A stretch of DNA of 64,000 nt from Chryseobacterium oncorhynchi (GTDB taxonomy: Bacteria; Bacteroidota; Bacteroidia; Flavobacteriales; Weeksellaceae), in NCBI RefSeq assembly GCF_002899895.1, contig NZ_PPEI02000009.1, positions 37,582 through 101,581 of the forward strand, written 5' to 3'. Numbering within the stretch: the stretch's first letter is position 1; each line of letters starts with the position of its first letter. Below, piece after piece: positions 8,450-16,065 of this stretch. The notes beneath the pieces were generated by a model. That model made no database searches. It was not told the origin of the DNA and saw only the letters and a program-made list of their open reading frames with translations. The translations under genes and the position numbers were made by a program.

Positions 8450-9410
8450 ATATCTCCAGCTGGCCACGCTGATCATTCTCCCGGATCCGGAACCCGGAGC
8501 GCTGCACAATATTGCTAAAGAAAAAAATTAAGAGTTTCAGGACTCTCCCTGAGCTTCTCTTATCCTGGTTAAACTCCGATATCCTTTTTATCTGTAGGCG
8601 CAGATCTTTCCACTCCCGGAGGATCCTTCCGGAACAATGCCGGTGATCTCATAAATATCCCCAGCTGGCCACGCTGATCATTCTCCCGGATCCGGAACCC
8701 GGAGCGCTGCACAATATTGCTAAAGAAAAAAATTAAGAGTTTCAGGACTCTCCCTGAGCTTCTCTTTTATCCTGGTTAAACTCCAATATCCATTTTATCT
8801 GCAGGCGCAGATCTTTCCACCCCCGGAGGATCCTTCCGGAACAATGCCGGCGATCTCATAAATATCCCCAACTGGCCACGCTGATCATTCTCCCGGATCC
8901 GGAACCCGGAGCGCTGCACAATATTGCTAAAGAAAAAAATTAAGAGTTTCAGGACTCTCCCTGAGCTTCTCTTTTATCCTGGTTAAACTCCAATATCCAT
9001 TTTATCTGCAGGCGCAGATCTTTCCACCCCCGGAGGATCCTTCCGGAACAATGCCGGCGATCTCATAAATATCCCCAACTGGCCTCGCTGATCATTCTCC
9101 CGGATCCGGAACCCGGAGCGCTGCACAATATTGCTAAAGAAAAAAATTAAGAGTTTCAGGACTCTCCCTATGCTTCTCTTTATCCTGGTTAAACTCCGAT
9201 ATCCTTTTTATCTGCAGGCGCAGATCTTTCCACTCCCGGAGGATCCTTCCGGAACAATGCCGGCGATCTCATAAATATCCCCAGCTGGCCCCACTGATCA
9301 CTCTCCCGGATCCGGAACCCGGATGGCTGCACAATATTGCTAAAGAAAAAAATTAAGAGCTTCAGGACTCTCTCTGTGCTTCTCTTTATCCTGGTTAAAC
9401 TCCGATATTC
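8443..9410 (+). repeat. Long structured repeat array A (about 4.7 units of ~206 bp)
   Basis: Tandem GC-rich units. The marker CTCATAAATAT starts at 8443, 8648, 8855, 9062 and 9268, giving periods of 205, 207, 207 and 206. Each unit holds several hairpin-forming segments: TCTGCAGGCGCAGA, the GGATCC-centred GGAGGATCCTTCC, TCCCGGATCCGGAACCCGGA and a GAG(C/T)TTCAGG...CCTGAGCTTC stem, followed by TTATCCTGGTTAAACTCC. The array starts part-way through a unit, joined to the end of the cassette gene at 7991. Minus-strand open frames through the units are by-products of composition. The stretch contains no gene. Members of the same family occur at five other places in the window. Confidence 0.95.
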
Positions 9411-9550
9411 ATTATATATTCTCAATACGGTGAATGATATTATTCTATAAAATATTTAATATAAGTAAGTTAACATAATAAATTAATCACTATTAGTTAG
9501 AGATAATTTAAATATTATTTTTATTTTTAGTCTCTAAAACAAATTCAATT

Positions 9551-9739
9551 ATGAAAAAATTAAATGGAATGAAGAATTTCTCTTCATTAGAAAACAAGAA
9601 GTTAAATGATTTAACAAAAATTACTGGTGGGTTAATGGCAGAAACAAGTAAGCAATGGACACATGAAACGGGTAGTGGCTCTGATACAGGTGTATATGTA
9701 GACAATAAGCTAGTTGCTGTTATTACAGAACCTGCCTAG
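9551..9739 (+). CDS. gwsA: Grasp-with-spasm type peptide precursor
   Basis: A 62-residue precursor. The leader MKKLNGMKNFSSLENKKLNDLTKITGG ends in a double-glycine-type site, typical of Bacteroidota natural-product precursors. The core of about 35 residues (LMAETSKQWTHETGSGSDTGVYVDNKLVAVITEPA, in parts) is rich in Thr/Ser, Glu and Asp, the residues joined by ATP-grasp enzymes to make ester or amide crosslinks (graspetide logic). The ATP-grasp and SPASM genes lie 1.0-2.1 kb downstream on the same strand. A hairpin terminator follows immediately, so precursor mRNA would be made in excess of maturase mRNA. Assignment rests on the leader and the neighbours. Confidence 0.8.
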   Translation: MKKLNGMKNFSSLENKKLNDLTKITGGLMAETSKQWTHETGSGSDTGVYVDNKLVAVITEPA

Positions 9740-9760
9740 TCATAACATTTAAACTATAAG

Positions 9761-9795
9761 AAGCTAAAGAGAGAATTTCTCTTTAGCTTTTTTAG
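9761..9795 (+). terminator. Terminator or attenuator between precursor and maturation genes
   Basis: AAGCTAAAGAGAGAA / TTCTCTTTAGCTT, a 13-bp stem with a minimal loop, followed by T6. Read-through would set the ratio between precursor and the downstream enzymes. Confidence 0.85.
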
Positions 9796-9836
9796 TTTTA
9801 ATATATTCAAGAGTATCAATAAAACTCATTTTTCAA

Positions 9837-10751
9837 ATGAATAATTATACTAAAAAATATTTTCAAATAAGTGTTTTTTTTCTAGTAATCAGTATTTTCA
9901 TTTTATCTTCCTGTCGAAGTAATAAGGTGGATTACATCGCTTATTACAATAGCGTAAATTCTATTGATAGTATCTACCGGATGAAGAATGATACTCTTAC
10001 CGCTATCAAAAAATTTAAAAAATTATTCCGAAATTTTGAGCCAAGAAATGATGAACGAATGGAAGAGTATGAAAACTATATTAAGTTTTCAGATAAATAC
10101 AACAAAAATTTTGGGGGTAAAAAAAGCCTTTATAAACTTATACCCTTAGTGGCTCCATATTGGAAATTCAAACGAGAAGACACCGATTTTTTTAAGCTGT
10201 ATAAAAAGTATGGGATTGATAGTATTACAGTAGAGCAGAAAGTAGCAGAATGGAAAAAATCGTTAAACAAACAACTTATTGATTCTTTTAGAATAGCGTT
10301 TATTAGGGATCAGGTGAAAGATTCAATAACAGGGCAACAATCATTTAATAATTTTAGAAAAAATGCTGCCTTGCTAAAGTGGACACTTACAAATTATGGT
10401 TATCCTTCAATGCAAAAAATTGGACTAGAAACGGATGATGGTGTTTTCATGCCAATGTTGGTTTATTTAAATCATATGGCTCAAATTGAAGATTATGAGT
10501 ATTTCAAAACAAAGCTAGTAGATTATGTAAGATCCGGTGATCTACCACCTAGAGATTATGTAGAAATGGTAGAAAGATATGTCCAGATTAATCATTTAAA
10601 GCCCGTTTATGGGGTGAAAAGTACCGATGAAGAAATCATGAAGGATTCAGCGAATATTAATCGTAATAGAAGACTTATCGGGTTACAAAGCTTCAAAGTA
10701 AGAAGAAAAATAACAAAAGAATTTTTAAAGAATAATTCAGGTAAAAAATGA
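9837..10751 (+). CDS. Lipoprotein of the peptide cluster, DUF6624-like C-terminal part
   Basis: A 304-residue protein with signal FQISVFFLVISIFILSSC (lipobox about Cys26). The C-terminal half reads NYGYPSMQKIG, then MLVYLNHMAQIEDYEYF, LVDYVRSGDLPPRDYVEMVER and KPVYGV. This resembles the pattern of DUF6624 proteins (GxPs..iG, a hydrophobic helix, yxxLxDR, YGt), although the usual final YGTQ is altered. The stop overlaps the ATP-grasp start (ATGA at 10748), so it belongs to the maturation operon. Family knowledge does not give a reaction. A role in export, or as a surface partner for the mature peptide, is inferred from position. Confidence 0.75.
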   Translation: MNNYTKKYFQISVFFLVISIFILSSCRSNKVDYIAYYNSVNSIDSIYRMKNDTLTAIKKFKKLFRNFEPRNDERMEEYENYIKFSDKYNKNFGGKKSLYKLIPLVAPYWKFKREDTDFFKLYKKYGIDSITVEQKVAEWKKSLNKQLIDSFRIAFIRDQVKDSITGQQSFNNFRKNAALLKWTLTNYGYPSMQKIGLETDDGVFMPMLVYLNHMAQIEDYEYFKTKLVDYVRSGDLPPRDYVEMVERYVQINHLKPVYGVKSTDEEIMKDSANINRNRRLIGLQSFKVRRKITKEFLKNNSGKK

Positions 10752-11650
10752 TATTAATAATTTCTGATAATAATGATATTTCAACTACAGAAGTTATCAA
10801 ATGGCTTCTTGTGATGGAGAAAAAATTTATCCGAGTGCATGAGAATGAAATGTTTGAAATTAAAATTCGGGGAAAGAAGATTTTTTTAGAGAGTGCCAGT
10901 AACCATTTCTTTTTGGACGAAATACATAGTGTGTGGTATAGAAGGGGAGCGCTGAATTTTAAACGCCTGCGATATAAAAATGAAGCTATAAATATCAATA
11001 TGAATGAAGCACAGCACTGGCTGGAAGATTACGTAAAGAAAAAACTTGAAACTATAAGACATATCAATAAAGAGAGTAATAGCTTAGTAAATAAACTATT
11101 AGTATTAGAACAAGCAGAAAAAGTGGGTTTAGATGTTCCTTCCTATTATCTGGCTGAAAATACTGATGATGTTATTTTAGGGGAAACGATAGTAAAAACT
11201 ATTGCAGGAAACGCAATGCTTGAATCTTTTTATAAAAATTCTAATGGAATGATGTTTACCTCTGTAGTAGAAGAATTTGAAAATGAAGACTTCTTTCCGA
11301 CTTTTTTTCAGGAAAAAATTGAAAAGGATTTTGAGATAAGGACATTTTATTTAAATGGTAAATGTTGGTCAATAGCTATCTTTTCACAGAATGATGAGCA
11401 GACTAAAGTCGATTTTAGAAATTATAATTATGAAAAGCGCAATAAAAATGTAAGATATAACCTACCAAAAGAGATTGAAGAAAAAATTCATCAGTTGATG
11501 AAACTTCTTGATCTTAACTGTGGTTCTCTGGATTTTATGAAAAGCGGGCAGAAATTTTATTTTTTGGAAGTAAATCCTATAGGACAATTTGGATATTTAT
11601 CTAAAATATGTAATTATTCATTAGAAAAAGAAATAGCAGAATATCTATGA
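10748..11650 (+). CDS. gwsG: ATP-grasp ligase, grasp-with-spasm system
   Basis: A 300-residue protein without signal peptide. It has the MvdD-like architecture: a pre-ATP-grasp N-terminal domain (MILIISDNNDISTTEVIKWL; VWYRRGALNF), an ATP-grasp core with KLLVLEQAEKVGLDVPSYYL, the lysine-containing IVKTIAGNAM, and FQEKIEKDFEIRTFYLNGKCW. The terminal metal-binding segment is LNCGSLDFMKSG...YFLEVNPIGQFG, the usual D...ExNPxGQ signature. Family knowledge: such enzymes phosphorylate acidic side chains of a precursor peptide and form ester or amide crosslinks. It overlaps both neighbouring genes by four bases. Confidence 0.88.
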   Translation: MILIISDNNDISTTEVIKWLLVMEKKFIRVHENEMFEIKIRGKKIFLESASNHFFLDEIHSVWYRRGALNFKRLRYKNEAININMNEAQHWLEDYVKKKLETIRHINKESNSLVNKLLVLEQAEKVGLDVPSYYLAENTDDVILGETIVKTIAGNAMLESFYKNSNGMMFTSVVEEFENEDFFPTFFQEKIEKDFEIRTFYLNGKCWSIAIFSQNDEQTKVDFRNYNYEKRNKNVRYNLPKEIEEKIHQLMKLLDLNCGSLDFMKSGQKFYFLEVNPIGQFGYLSKICNYSLEKEIAEYL

Positions 11651-11829
11651 AAAACACATTTGGGGAAAAACATAAACTTCCTTTAACATTTAAAAATATA
11701 ACGAAATTTGGAAGTAGAACAAATGTAAAACGTAACAGTAATACAGTATATTTTTTAGATTCTAAAAAATATAGATCTAATTTTTATTTCCGGGAAAAGC
11801 CATTTAAAGCTCTTACTAGATTATTATGA
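11647..11829 (+). CDS. 60-aa basic protein coupled between ATP-grasp and SPASM genes
   Basis: A 60-residue, strongly basic protein (many Lys and Arg; KFGSRTNVKRNSN, YFREKPFKALTRLL). It overlaps the ATP-grasp gene upstream and the SPASM gene downstream through ATGA junctions, which makes it very likely to be translated. There is no double-glycine leader and no Cys. It could be a peptide-binding accessory protein for the maturases or a second, atypical substrate. I do not recognise the family. Confidence 0.65.
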   Translation: MKNTFGEKHKLPLTFKNITKFGSRTNVKRNSNTVYFLDSKKYRSNFYFREKPFKALTRLL

Positions 11830-12887
11830 GGTACTTCAATTTATTCAGCAACACTCTAATTACAAGAGGTGCACAAAGAATACTAATTTCTGATCTGCAA
11901 AGGGAAACGTCCGAGGTATATCCTTTGGAGTTTTACGATATAATCGAAGAATTAAAAGTAAAGTCTATAGAAGAAATCTCAACACTTTTTGATGATGAAT
12001 CTAAAGAAATTTTTCACCAATATCTGAACCTATTATTAGATAAAGAGTATGGCTTTATTACAGAAAATGACTGGGATAAATGCTTTCCTCCTATTTCATA
12101 CGAGTATAACAATCCTTCATTTATCACTGATTTATTTATTGAACTCAATGATATTTCTATTTTGGAAAACTTGAAACAATCAGTAGAAAATTTAGGGATA
12201 AAATTTTTAGTGATACACAGTAAAAATTACTTCACAATTGATGATATTATCCGAATTGAACAAACGTTTACAGATTCTGTTTTATCAGGAATTGAAATTT
12301 TTTCTCCTTATCATAATAATATTGACAGAAATTTTATCCAAGAACTTAATTTAAAAACTATTAGGCTGTATCATCTTACCTTTTACAATTGTAATAAAAT
12401 TCCGTTCAGGGTGAAAGATGAGTTCCGGTTTATTTTAAACTTTATAAAAGACAACATAGATATATCTTCCTGTGGAAAAATTGATATAAAATACTTTAAC
12501 ACCAATATCACAAAAGTTCTGGAAGCTTTCAATCATAACTCTTGTTTACATAAAAAAATTGGAATTGATATAAATGGTAATATAAAAAACTGCCCTGCTA
12601 TGCCACATAATTTTGGAAACATAAAAAATACAACACTAGAAGAAGCCTTGAATGTAAAAGATTTTAAGCAGTATTGGAATATTACTAAAGACGAAATAGA
12701 AGTTTGTAAAGACTGTGAATTCAGATATATATGTACAGATTGTAGAGCTTATACTGAAAATAATAAAAAATCGAAAGAAGGGCTTGATGTATCAAAACCT
12801 TTAAAATGTGGTTATGATCCTTATACCGGAAAATGGAAAGAATGGAGTAAGAGCCCGCTGAAGAATAAAACGAACTATACTAATTAA
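11826..12887 (+). CDS. gwsS: SPASM-domain peptide maturase, grasp-with-spasm system
   Basis: A 353-residue protein. The N-terminus (MRYFNLFSNTLITRGAQRIL, DLQRE) matches the start of this maturase type. The N-terminal two thirds contain no CxxxCxxC radical-SAM signature. The C-terminal SPASM region has Cys240, Cys256 (NCPAMPHNFGNI), then CKDCEFRYICTDCRAY and a final KCGYDP, ligands for auxiliary iron-sulfur clusters. The CPAMPHNFGNI segment is characteristic of the grasp-with-spasm family. It probably works with the ATP-grasp enzyme on the precursor at 9551. No exporter or protease gene follows: a terminator ends the operon at about 13.0 kb. Confidence 0.87.
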   Translation: MRYFNLFSNTLITRGAQRILISDLQRETSEVYPLEFYDIIEELKVKSIEEISTLFDDESKEIFHQYLNLLLDKEYGFITENDWDKCFPPISYEYNNPSFITDLFIELNDISILENLKQSVENLGIKFLVIHSKNYFTIDDIIRIEQTFTDSVLSGIEIFSPYHNNIDRNFIQELNLKTIRLYHLTFYNCNKIPFRVKDEFRFILNFIKDNIDISSCGKIDIKYFNTNITKVLEAFNHNSCLHKKIGIDINGNIKNCPAMPHNFGNIKNTTLEEALNVKDFKQYWNITKDEIEVCKDCEFRYICTDCRAYTENNKKSKEGLDVSKPLKCGYDPYTGKWKEWSKSPLKNKTNYTN

Positions 12888-12982
12888 TGTCAAATTCGAT
12901 TATAAATTTGTCCCATCCATATTTTATATTTGAAAAATAAATGAAATGAAGTGATTGCTCGTTATAATACTTTCTAAATATT

Positions 12983-13008
12983 AAGCAGGATATAATCCTG
13001 CTTTTTTT
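12983..13008 (+). terminator. Intrinsic terminator after the peptide cluster
   Basis: AAGCAGGAT / ATCCTGCTT stem followed by a run of T, about 95 bases after the SPASM gene. Confidence 0.85.
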
Positions 13009-13158
13009 ATTACCTTAATTCTTAAAAAACGGTGGATTATTGAGATCTTTTAAAGTGGTCGAATTTCATCACTTTATTTTAAAATTACATTCTCAAAATC
13101 TCGTATCATTAAACAAAGTTTATTAAATTAGCAGAAGATGAGTTTAATGTAACAAAAT

Positions 13159-13764
13159 ATGAAAATTGGATATGCAAGAGTTTCAACCAAAGACCAAAAT
13201 TTGAATCTTCAAATTGAAGCACTTGAAAAGACTGGATGCGAAAAAATTTACAAAGAGAAGATTTCTGGTTCTACAAAGAATCGCCCAGAACTGGATAAAA
13301 TGATAGAGCATTTGAGACCAGGTGATGAGCTTTATGTATGGCGACTAGACCGATTAGGAAGAAGTTTGAAACATATCATTGATTTAGTTTTAAATTTAAA
13401 CACTCAAGGAGTGATCATAAAAGGCATTAATGATGGAGTAGATACTTCTACCCTCAATGGCAGGTTGTTTTTAAATTTAATGGCTTCTTTGGCTGAATAC
13501 GAAAGAGAATTAATAAGAGAGAGAACCAATGCTGGATTAGAATCTGCCAGAGCCAGAGGAAGAACTGGAGGAAGACCAAAAGGATTTACAAAGGAAAAGA
13601 TTGCAAAATTATTTATTATGCGATCTGTTTACAAAGACATAACTAAAACTCCGGAGGAAATTTATAAACCACTTGGTTTAACAAGAGCTACATTTTACAG
13701 ATATGCTAAAATACTTGATAATCACTCAAACGAAGAAATTAAAAAAATGTCAATAGGAAAATAA
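13159..13764 (+). CDS. Serine recombinase (resolvase/invertase family)
   Basis: A 201-residue protein. The catalytic domain starts MKIGYARVSTKDQ with nucleophile Ser9. It continues with the RLDRLGRS arginine motif, the NGRLFLNLMASLAEYERELIRERT helix and GRPKGFTKE, then a short HTH (EIYKPLGLTRATFYRYAKIL). This is the size of Hin/Tn3-type resolvases or invertases. It is the only intact recombinase near the two cassette arrays and sits directly upstream of the second one. It overlaps the next small gene by one base. It could act on the cassette linkers, but those are not obviously symmetrical like normal crossover sites, so the link is inferred from position. Confidence 0.92.
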   Translation: MKIGYARVSTKDQNLNLQIEALEKTGCEKIYKEKISGSTKNRPELDKMIEHLRPGDELYVWRLDRLGRSLKHIIDLVLNLNTQGVIIKGINDGVDTSTLNGRLFLNLMASLAEYERELIRERTNAGLESARARGRTGGRPKGFTKEKIAKLFIMRSVYKDITKTPEEIYKPLGLTRATFYRYAKILDNHSNEEIKKMSIGK

Positions 13765-13943
13765 TGGAAAGCGAACTATATAAATTTTTTGAAAATATAT
13801 CTCCTGCAGAACTTGCAAAGCTTCGTCAAAAACGACAAGATACTTCAACAAGAGATAAGGCTACACTTTTAAAAAAAGTTTCAGAAATCGAGGAAATACT
13901 TTCAAAATTAAATGTTGAAATTTTTTTGAACAAAAGTAAATAA
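13764..13943 (+). CDS. 59-aa helical protein coupled to the recombinase
   Basis: Its ATG overlaps the recombinase stop (TAATG). The 59 residues form a charged helical protein (FFENISPAELAKLRQKRQ, ATLLKKVSEIEEILSKL) with coiled-coil character in the second half. The tight coupling suggests a recombinase partner or a regulator of directionality. No family recognised. Confidence 0.6.
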   Translation: MESELYKFFENISPAELAKLRQKRQDTSTRDKATLLKKVSEIEEILSKLNVEIFLNKSK

Positions 13944-13946
13944 ATA

Positions 13947-13978
13947 TTTGTTAATATAGTCAAAAATGACTATTTTTG
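13947..13978 (+). promoter_or_regulatory. Promoter of the second cassette array, overlapping a small palindrome
   Basis: TTTG at 13947 and TATTTTTG at 13971 have the spacing and sequence of Bacteroidota -33 (TTTG) and -7 (TAnnTTTG) elements. They lie 18 bases before the first gene of the array (13996). Between and across them is the hairpin ATAGTCA-AAAAA-TGACTAT (13955-13973), followed by T5, which could end the recombinase transcript or serve as an operator. Confidence 0.6.
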
Positions 13979-13995
13979 AATAAAGATTCTTATTT

Positions 13996-14310
13996 ATGAA
14001 AACAATCAATAATTATTGTGTTTGGAGCCTCAAGCCCTCTATAGATTATCCGGAAGCTTCTACTTTTAGATATAATCAATCTGAAGAAGAAGGACTTAAA
14101 TTGGCCAATGAAATGACTAAAAATAGTTGGTCTGAATCTTCACAATTACATTTAAAAAATGTAATGCCTGAAGTATATGCAGCATTGAAAGCTAAAGGGC
14201 ATAAAGGAACTATATACTACTGTACATCTCAGGAATATGGAGTATATGGGGAATCATTGGGACCAAAAAAAGATGATGTGATTAAGGCCTTTAACTCAAA
14301 AATAAATTAA
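13996..14310 (+). CDS. First cassette gene of the second array: hypothetical protein
   Basis: A 104-residue soluble protein with aromatic N-terminal segment NYCVWSLKPSIDYPEASTFRYN and a helical middle (EEGLKLANEMTKNSWSES, VMPEVYAALKAKGHKG). Family not recognised. It is closest to the array promoter. Its stop codon is the TAA of the first linker copy of this array (14308). Confidence 0.7.
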   Translation: MKTINNYCVWSLKPSIDYPEASTFRYNQSEEEGLKLANEMTKNSWSESSQLHLKNVMPEVYAALKAKGHKGTIYYCTSQEYGVYGESLGPKKDDVIKAFNSKIN

Positions 14311-14399
14311 TCACAAAAAACGATTTATTAAAATAGGGTTTTCCGTAATGCAATAAAATATCATAGATGTAACTTTAAAGATTAAAAACAAAAATAAAT

Positions 14400-14723
14400 A
14401 TGATGAATACAGAATTATCAAAAGAACTAATTGGAATTAAAGCAATTAATCTTATGTTTTTCAACTATACTCAAGATATACTTGAGGAAATGAAAACTAT
14501 TCGAGAATTCAATCACTGCTGGGAGAATTATGTTAATTTAAAAGAACAAACTTATATGCAGATATGGGAACTTTACTTAACAAAAATATCTTACAAAGGG
14601 CAAACTCTTTTGCTTGAAATTGCATTAAAGTATTACGGAGAAGAAGCTACAAGAAGTTTTGAAAATGCTATTGCGACTGAGAAAATGTTAGAAGCGCATA
14701 TTGCGAAACACAGCTCAAAATAA
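14400..14723 (+). CDS. Cassette gene: helical hypothetical protein
   Basis: A 107-residue acidic helical protein (ELSKELIGIKAINLMFFNYT, HCWENYVNLKEQTY, EEATRSFENAIATEKML). No signal peptide. The stop codon begins a linker copy (14721). Not recognised. Confidence 0.7.
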   Translation: MMNTELSKELIGIKAINLMFFNYTQDILEEMKTIREFNHCWENYVNLKEQTYMQIWELYLTKISYKGQTLLLEIALKYYGEEATRSFENAIATEKMLEAHIAKHSSK

Positions 14724-14751
14724 TCTCAAAAAACGTAATTATAAACATTAA

Positions 14752-15153
14752 ATGACAAGTATTCTCTACACTTCAAAAAATGAAAATAACTATACTTTTT
14801 TATATAGTTTTCAACAAGAATATTTAGAAGCCCACGATGGTAATGTATTAATTTTTGAAATTTGGGAGGTAGGGAAAGAAGAACTTGACAAGTTTAGTTT
14901 TATGCTCCGAGAAATGGAAAATGGAACTGATTTGAAAGTCGTTGATTTGTTTTCAGATTCAAAAAAATATTATTTAGGAAAAGGAATTTCAAGAGCGATG
15001 ATTTTACATTGTAAAAATTTATTTAAGAAACGTATTATCTCTGAACGAGGAAAGAAAAACTACGAAGAAGCTCGGACAAAAGTTTGGGAACTGATGAAAT
15101 CTAACGGAGAAGTTGCTTATTCTGAATCTAAAGATTTTTACTTTACAATATGA
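14752..15153 (+). CDS. Cassette gene: hypothetical protein with a weak GNAT-like segment
   Basis: A 133-residue soluble protein. The segment YYLGKGISRAMILHCKNLFKK vaguely resembles the acyl-CoA-binding loop and helix of GNAT acetyltransferases, but the whole fold cannot be made out and the similarity may be chance. A linker copy lies upstream (14721-14736) and another 20 bases downstream (15173). Confidence 0.65.
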   Translation: MTSILYTSKNENNYTFLYSFQQEYLEAHDGNVLIFEIWEVGKEELDKFSFMLREMENGTDLKVVDLFSDSKKYYLGKGISRAMILHCKNLFKKRIISERGKKNYEEARTKVWELMKSNGEVAYSESKDFYFTI

Positions 15154-15186
15154 TAAAATAGAACTATTAAAATTATCTCAAAAAAC

Positions 15187-15558
15187 GATAGAATTGGAAG
15201 GACAACAGTAGGATTAATACAATTTGTTACAAAGCTGAATGAAAAAGGAATCCATTTTAAATCAATATCAGAAAATATTGACACCAGTTCTGCAAGTGGT
15301 AAACTTATCTTCCAGATTTTTTGTGTTCTTGCTGAACATGAGAGGAACGTTTTAATTGAACGAACTCAAGCAGGATTAAAGTCAGCCAGGGCAAGGGGAA
15401 AAAATGGAGGTAGGCCAAAAGGGTTAAGCGAAAAATCCAAAAAAATTGCACCTTTGGTAAAAGCTTCTTACAATAGTAAAGAACTTCCAGTAGAAGAGAT
15501 TATGAGGGCTTTCAAAATTGGAAGCAAAACAACATTTTATAAAATAATTAAAAGTTAA
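15187..15558 (+). pseudogene. Serine recombinase fragment fused to a cassette linker
   Basis: Translation from 15187 reads DRIGRTT, then DTSSASGKLIFQIFCVLAEH, ERNVLIERTQAGLKSARARG, GRPKGLSE and an HTH (EEIMRAFKIGSKTTFYKII) before the stop. This is the C-terminal two thirds of a protein like that at 13159, starting exactly at its DRLGR motif. The first 66 or so residues, including the catalytic Ser, are missing, and no start codon precedes. The break point is the end of the linker at 15173-15189, which supplies the GAT of the Asp codon. The reading frame is otherwise intact, so the event may be recent. Confidence 0.88.
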
Positions 15559-15609
15559 TCAGAAAGCGGAACGATCAACTTAAAAAAATAATTAAACAAA
15601 ATATTTCTT

Positions 15610-15843
15610 ATGGAAAATAACGAAAAAAATAAAAAAGAAGTTAAAATCGACGAACTTTGTGCTGATTGCAAAGAACTTATAGGAAAAGGTAGATATACTC
15701 CTCCACATAAAAATTTAGTACAGACTAATTTTAAAGAGGTCAAATCTCAATTTGGGAATGTTGATGAATATTATTATAAATGCAATGCCTGTCCTAAAAC
15801 ATGGTTGCATGAGACAGGGAGCTACGGGGAAGGATGGATTTAA
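15610..15843 (+). CDS. Cassette gene: zinc-ribbon-like small protein
   Basis: A 77-residue protein with two CxxC pairs, LCADCKEL and YKCNACPKTW, about 35 residues apart, consistent with one zinc site. The Lys/Glu-rich N-terminus is probably disordered. It lies after the broken recombinase with no clear linker upstream. Function unknown. Confidence 0.68.
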   Translation: MENNEKNKKEVKIDELCADCKELIGKGRYTPPHKNLVQTNFKEVKSQFGNVDEYYYKCNACPKTWLHETGSYGEGWI

Positions 15844-15853
15844 AAATTATATT

Positions 15854-16063
15854 ATGAATAAAGAATTAATACTTGAAAAATTAAACAAATTTCGTCAACT
15901 TTTAGAAGTCGATAAGGAACTGGCTAAACAAATCAAATTGAAGTCTGATGATGAATTAGCTCAGAACGGAACAAATCAAACCGATTTAGATAATAAAATT
16001 CAGTCGCACACTAAAGAAATCAAAGAACTGGAAGAATTAATATTATCAATTGAATTATTATAA
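15854..16063 (+). CDS. Cassette gene: small coiled-coil protein
   Basis: A 69-residue protein from the ATG at 15854. The in-frame ATG at 15752 would overlap the upstream gene by about 90 bases and is unlikely. It is almost entirely charged helix (LEKLNKFRQLLEVDKELAKQ, TKEIKELEELILSIELL). The next gene starts three bases after its stop, so these two are coupled. Confidence 0.65.
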   Translation: MNKELILEKLNKFRQLLEVDKELAKQIKLKSDDELAQNGTNQTDLDNKIQSHTKEIKELEELILSIELL

Positions 16064-16065
16064 TT

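Noticed and set aside
8443-9410. Possibility that the long repeats form a CRISPR array.
   Set aside because: The units are about 206 bp and directly tandem with no unique spacers of constant length, and no cas genes are present.
9189-9425. Minus-strand reading frames in the long repeats (also at 32003-32224, 32287-32562, 45340-45567) giving similar MQPSGFRIRE-type proteins.
   Set aside because: They arise from the repeat sequence itself, change frame between units, start and stop at unit variants and have no translation start region. They are by-products of a GC-rich repeat.
12905-12920. TTTGTCCCAT shared with the candidate Tn3 end at 63977.
   Set aside because: Only ten bases match, with no extension to a 38-bp terminal repeat, and the distance is far too large for a normal Tn3 element.
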